A stretch of 6,267 nucleotides of DNA, from positions 1 to 6,267 of the forward strand of contig CAJULF010000096.1 in assembly GCA_910587135.1 (NCBI GenBank), given 5' to 3'. Numbering within the stretch: the first letter of the stretch is position 1; every line of letters begins with the position of its first letter. This stretch comes from an uncultured Oscillospiraceae bacterium (GTDB taxonomy: Bacteria; Bacillota; Clostridia; Oscillospirales; Ruminococcaceae). The notes under the pieces are model-generated. The model was not told where the DNA came from, did not search any database, and was given only the letters and a program-made list of their open reading frames with translations. A program made the translations under genes and the position numbers. Shown in pieces: positions 5,980 through 6,267 of the stretch.

Positions 5980-6267
5980 TTATATAAATACACATATGAG
6001 AATTTTATGGAGTATCTTCAAAAAGATGTTCAAACTTCTTCAAAAAACGTTCAAATGGCTTTGCAGAGCGTTCTAACAAAATTATGGACAAAGAAAAAAT
6101 CAAGCATAAAATTTACATAATTGTATTATCTTAGCAAGAAACCCGGGAAACAAAATTAAGGTTGCGAGAAACTTGTTTCTCGACAATAAATAAATGTCAA
6201 AAAGTAGTAATAATTCCTATTTCTTTGTGCAAAATTTTATACTATTAAAAATATAAATTGAGAGCGG
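5980..6267. other. AT-rich stretch without a supported gene
   Basis: These 288 bases are strongly AT-rich. A plus frame from the ATG at 6009 to 6120 and a minus frame opposite it (about 6107-6007) are both open, but neither has a ribosome binding site and I cannot choose between them. The segment 6012-6056 repeats CTTCAAA/GTTCAAA-like words. An inverted repeat lies at 6162-6186. No convincing promoter was found; the segment may be the upstream region of a gene beyond the right edge. Confidence 0.5.
6162..6186. repeat. Inverted repeat (hairpin)
   Basis: CGAGAAA (6165-6171) and TTTCTCG (6176-6182) form seven perfect pairs around CTTG, extended by TTG/CAA with one bulged A. No T run follows on either strand, so it is not an ordinary terminator. 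It could be an operator or an RNA leader structure for a gene to the right. Confidence 0.5.

Noticed and set aside
5896..6120. 74-codon plus-strand frame
   Set aside because: It runs straight through the strong hairpin terminator at 5941-5979 and has no ribosome binding site.
1..6267. CRISPR array, tRNA, rRNA, insertion sequence or known riboswitch
   Set aside because: No regularly spaced repeats, cloverleaf, transposase motif, terminal inverted repeats or recognised riboswitch core were seen on either strand.

Overview
The window is a piece of bacterial chromosome, probably from a Gram-positive Clostridia member of the Ruminococcus/Oscillospiraceae type. This is inferred from the GTP-type PEP carboxykinase, the Firmicutes-type nicotinate phosphoribosyltransferase, strong AGGAG ribosome binding sites, consensus sigma-A promoters and intermediate GC in the genes against AT-rich intergenic DNA. 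No marker gene fixes the genus.

Layout. Positions 1-183 hold no confident gene, only a small terminator-like hairpin (91-113) and then the ribosome binding site of pncB. pncB (184-1632, +) is a complete NAD-salvage enzyme. It overlaps by four bases an unrecognised 520-codon gene (1629-3191, +) that starts at TTG and appears to encode an N-terminal PH-like beta domain, a long disordered acidic/Pro/Ser/Thr linker and a helical C-terminal domain. A consensus promoter (3267-3295) then starts an independent unit for pckG (3358-5178, +), GTP-dependent phosphoenolpyruvate carboxykinase, which ends at a strong hairpin terminator (5186-5219) that can work in both directions.

The right-hand ~1.05 kb is different: AT-rich, with only small minus-strand genes, two of which look broken. 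The first is a complete small transcription unit (perfect -35/-10 at 5364-5392, Shine-Dalgarno, ATG, shared terminator) whose roughly 38-residue reading frame is one base out of register with its start. The second unit is an apparent two-gene operon: a zinc-ribbon reading frame with no normal start (5685-5870), followed 15 bases later by an intact 73-residue gene with a perfect AAGGAGG site (5448-5669). A long hairpin terminator (5941-5979) and a further inverted repeat (6162-6186) occupy the rest.

The two large enzymes are housekeeping functions (NAD salvage; the PEP/oxaloacetate node) with no evident functional link beyond adjacency. No mobile-element gene, CRISPR array, tRNA or rRNA was recognised. 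The most unusual content is the uncharacterised pncB partner and the cluster of small minus-strand genes, which most resembles a decaying accessory patch rather than a clear new system.
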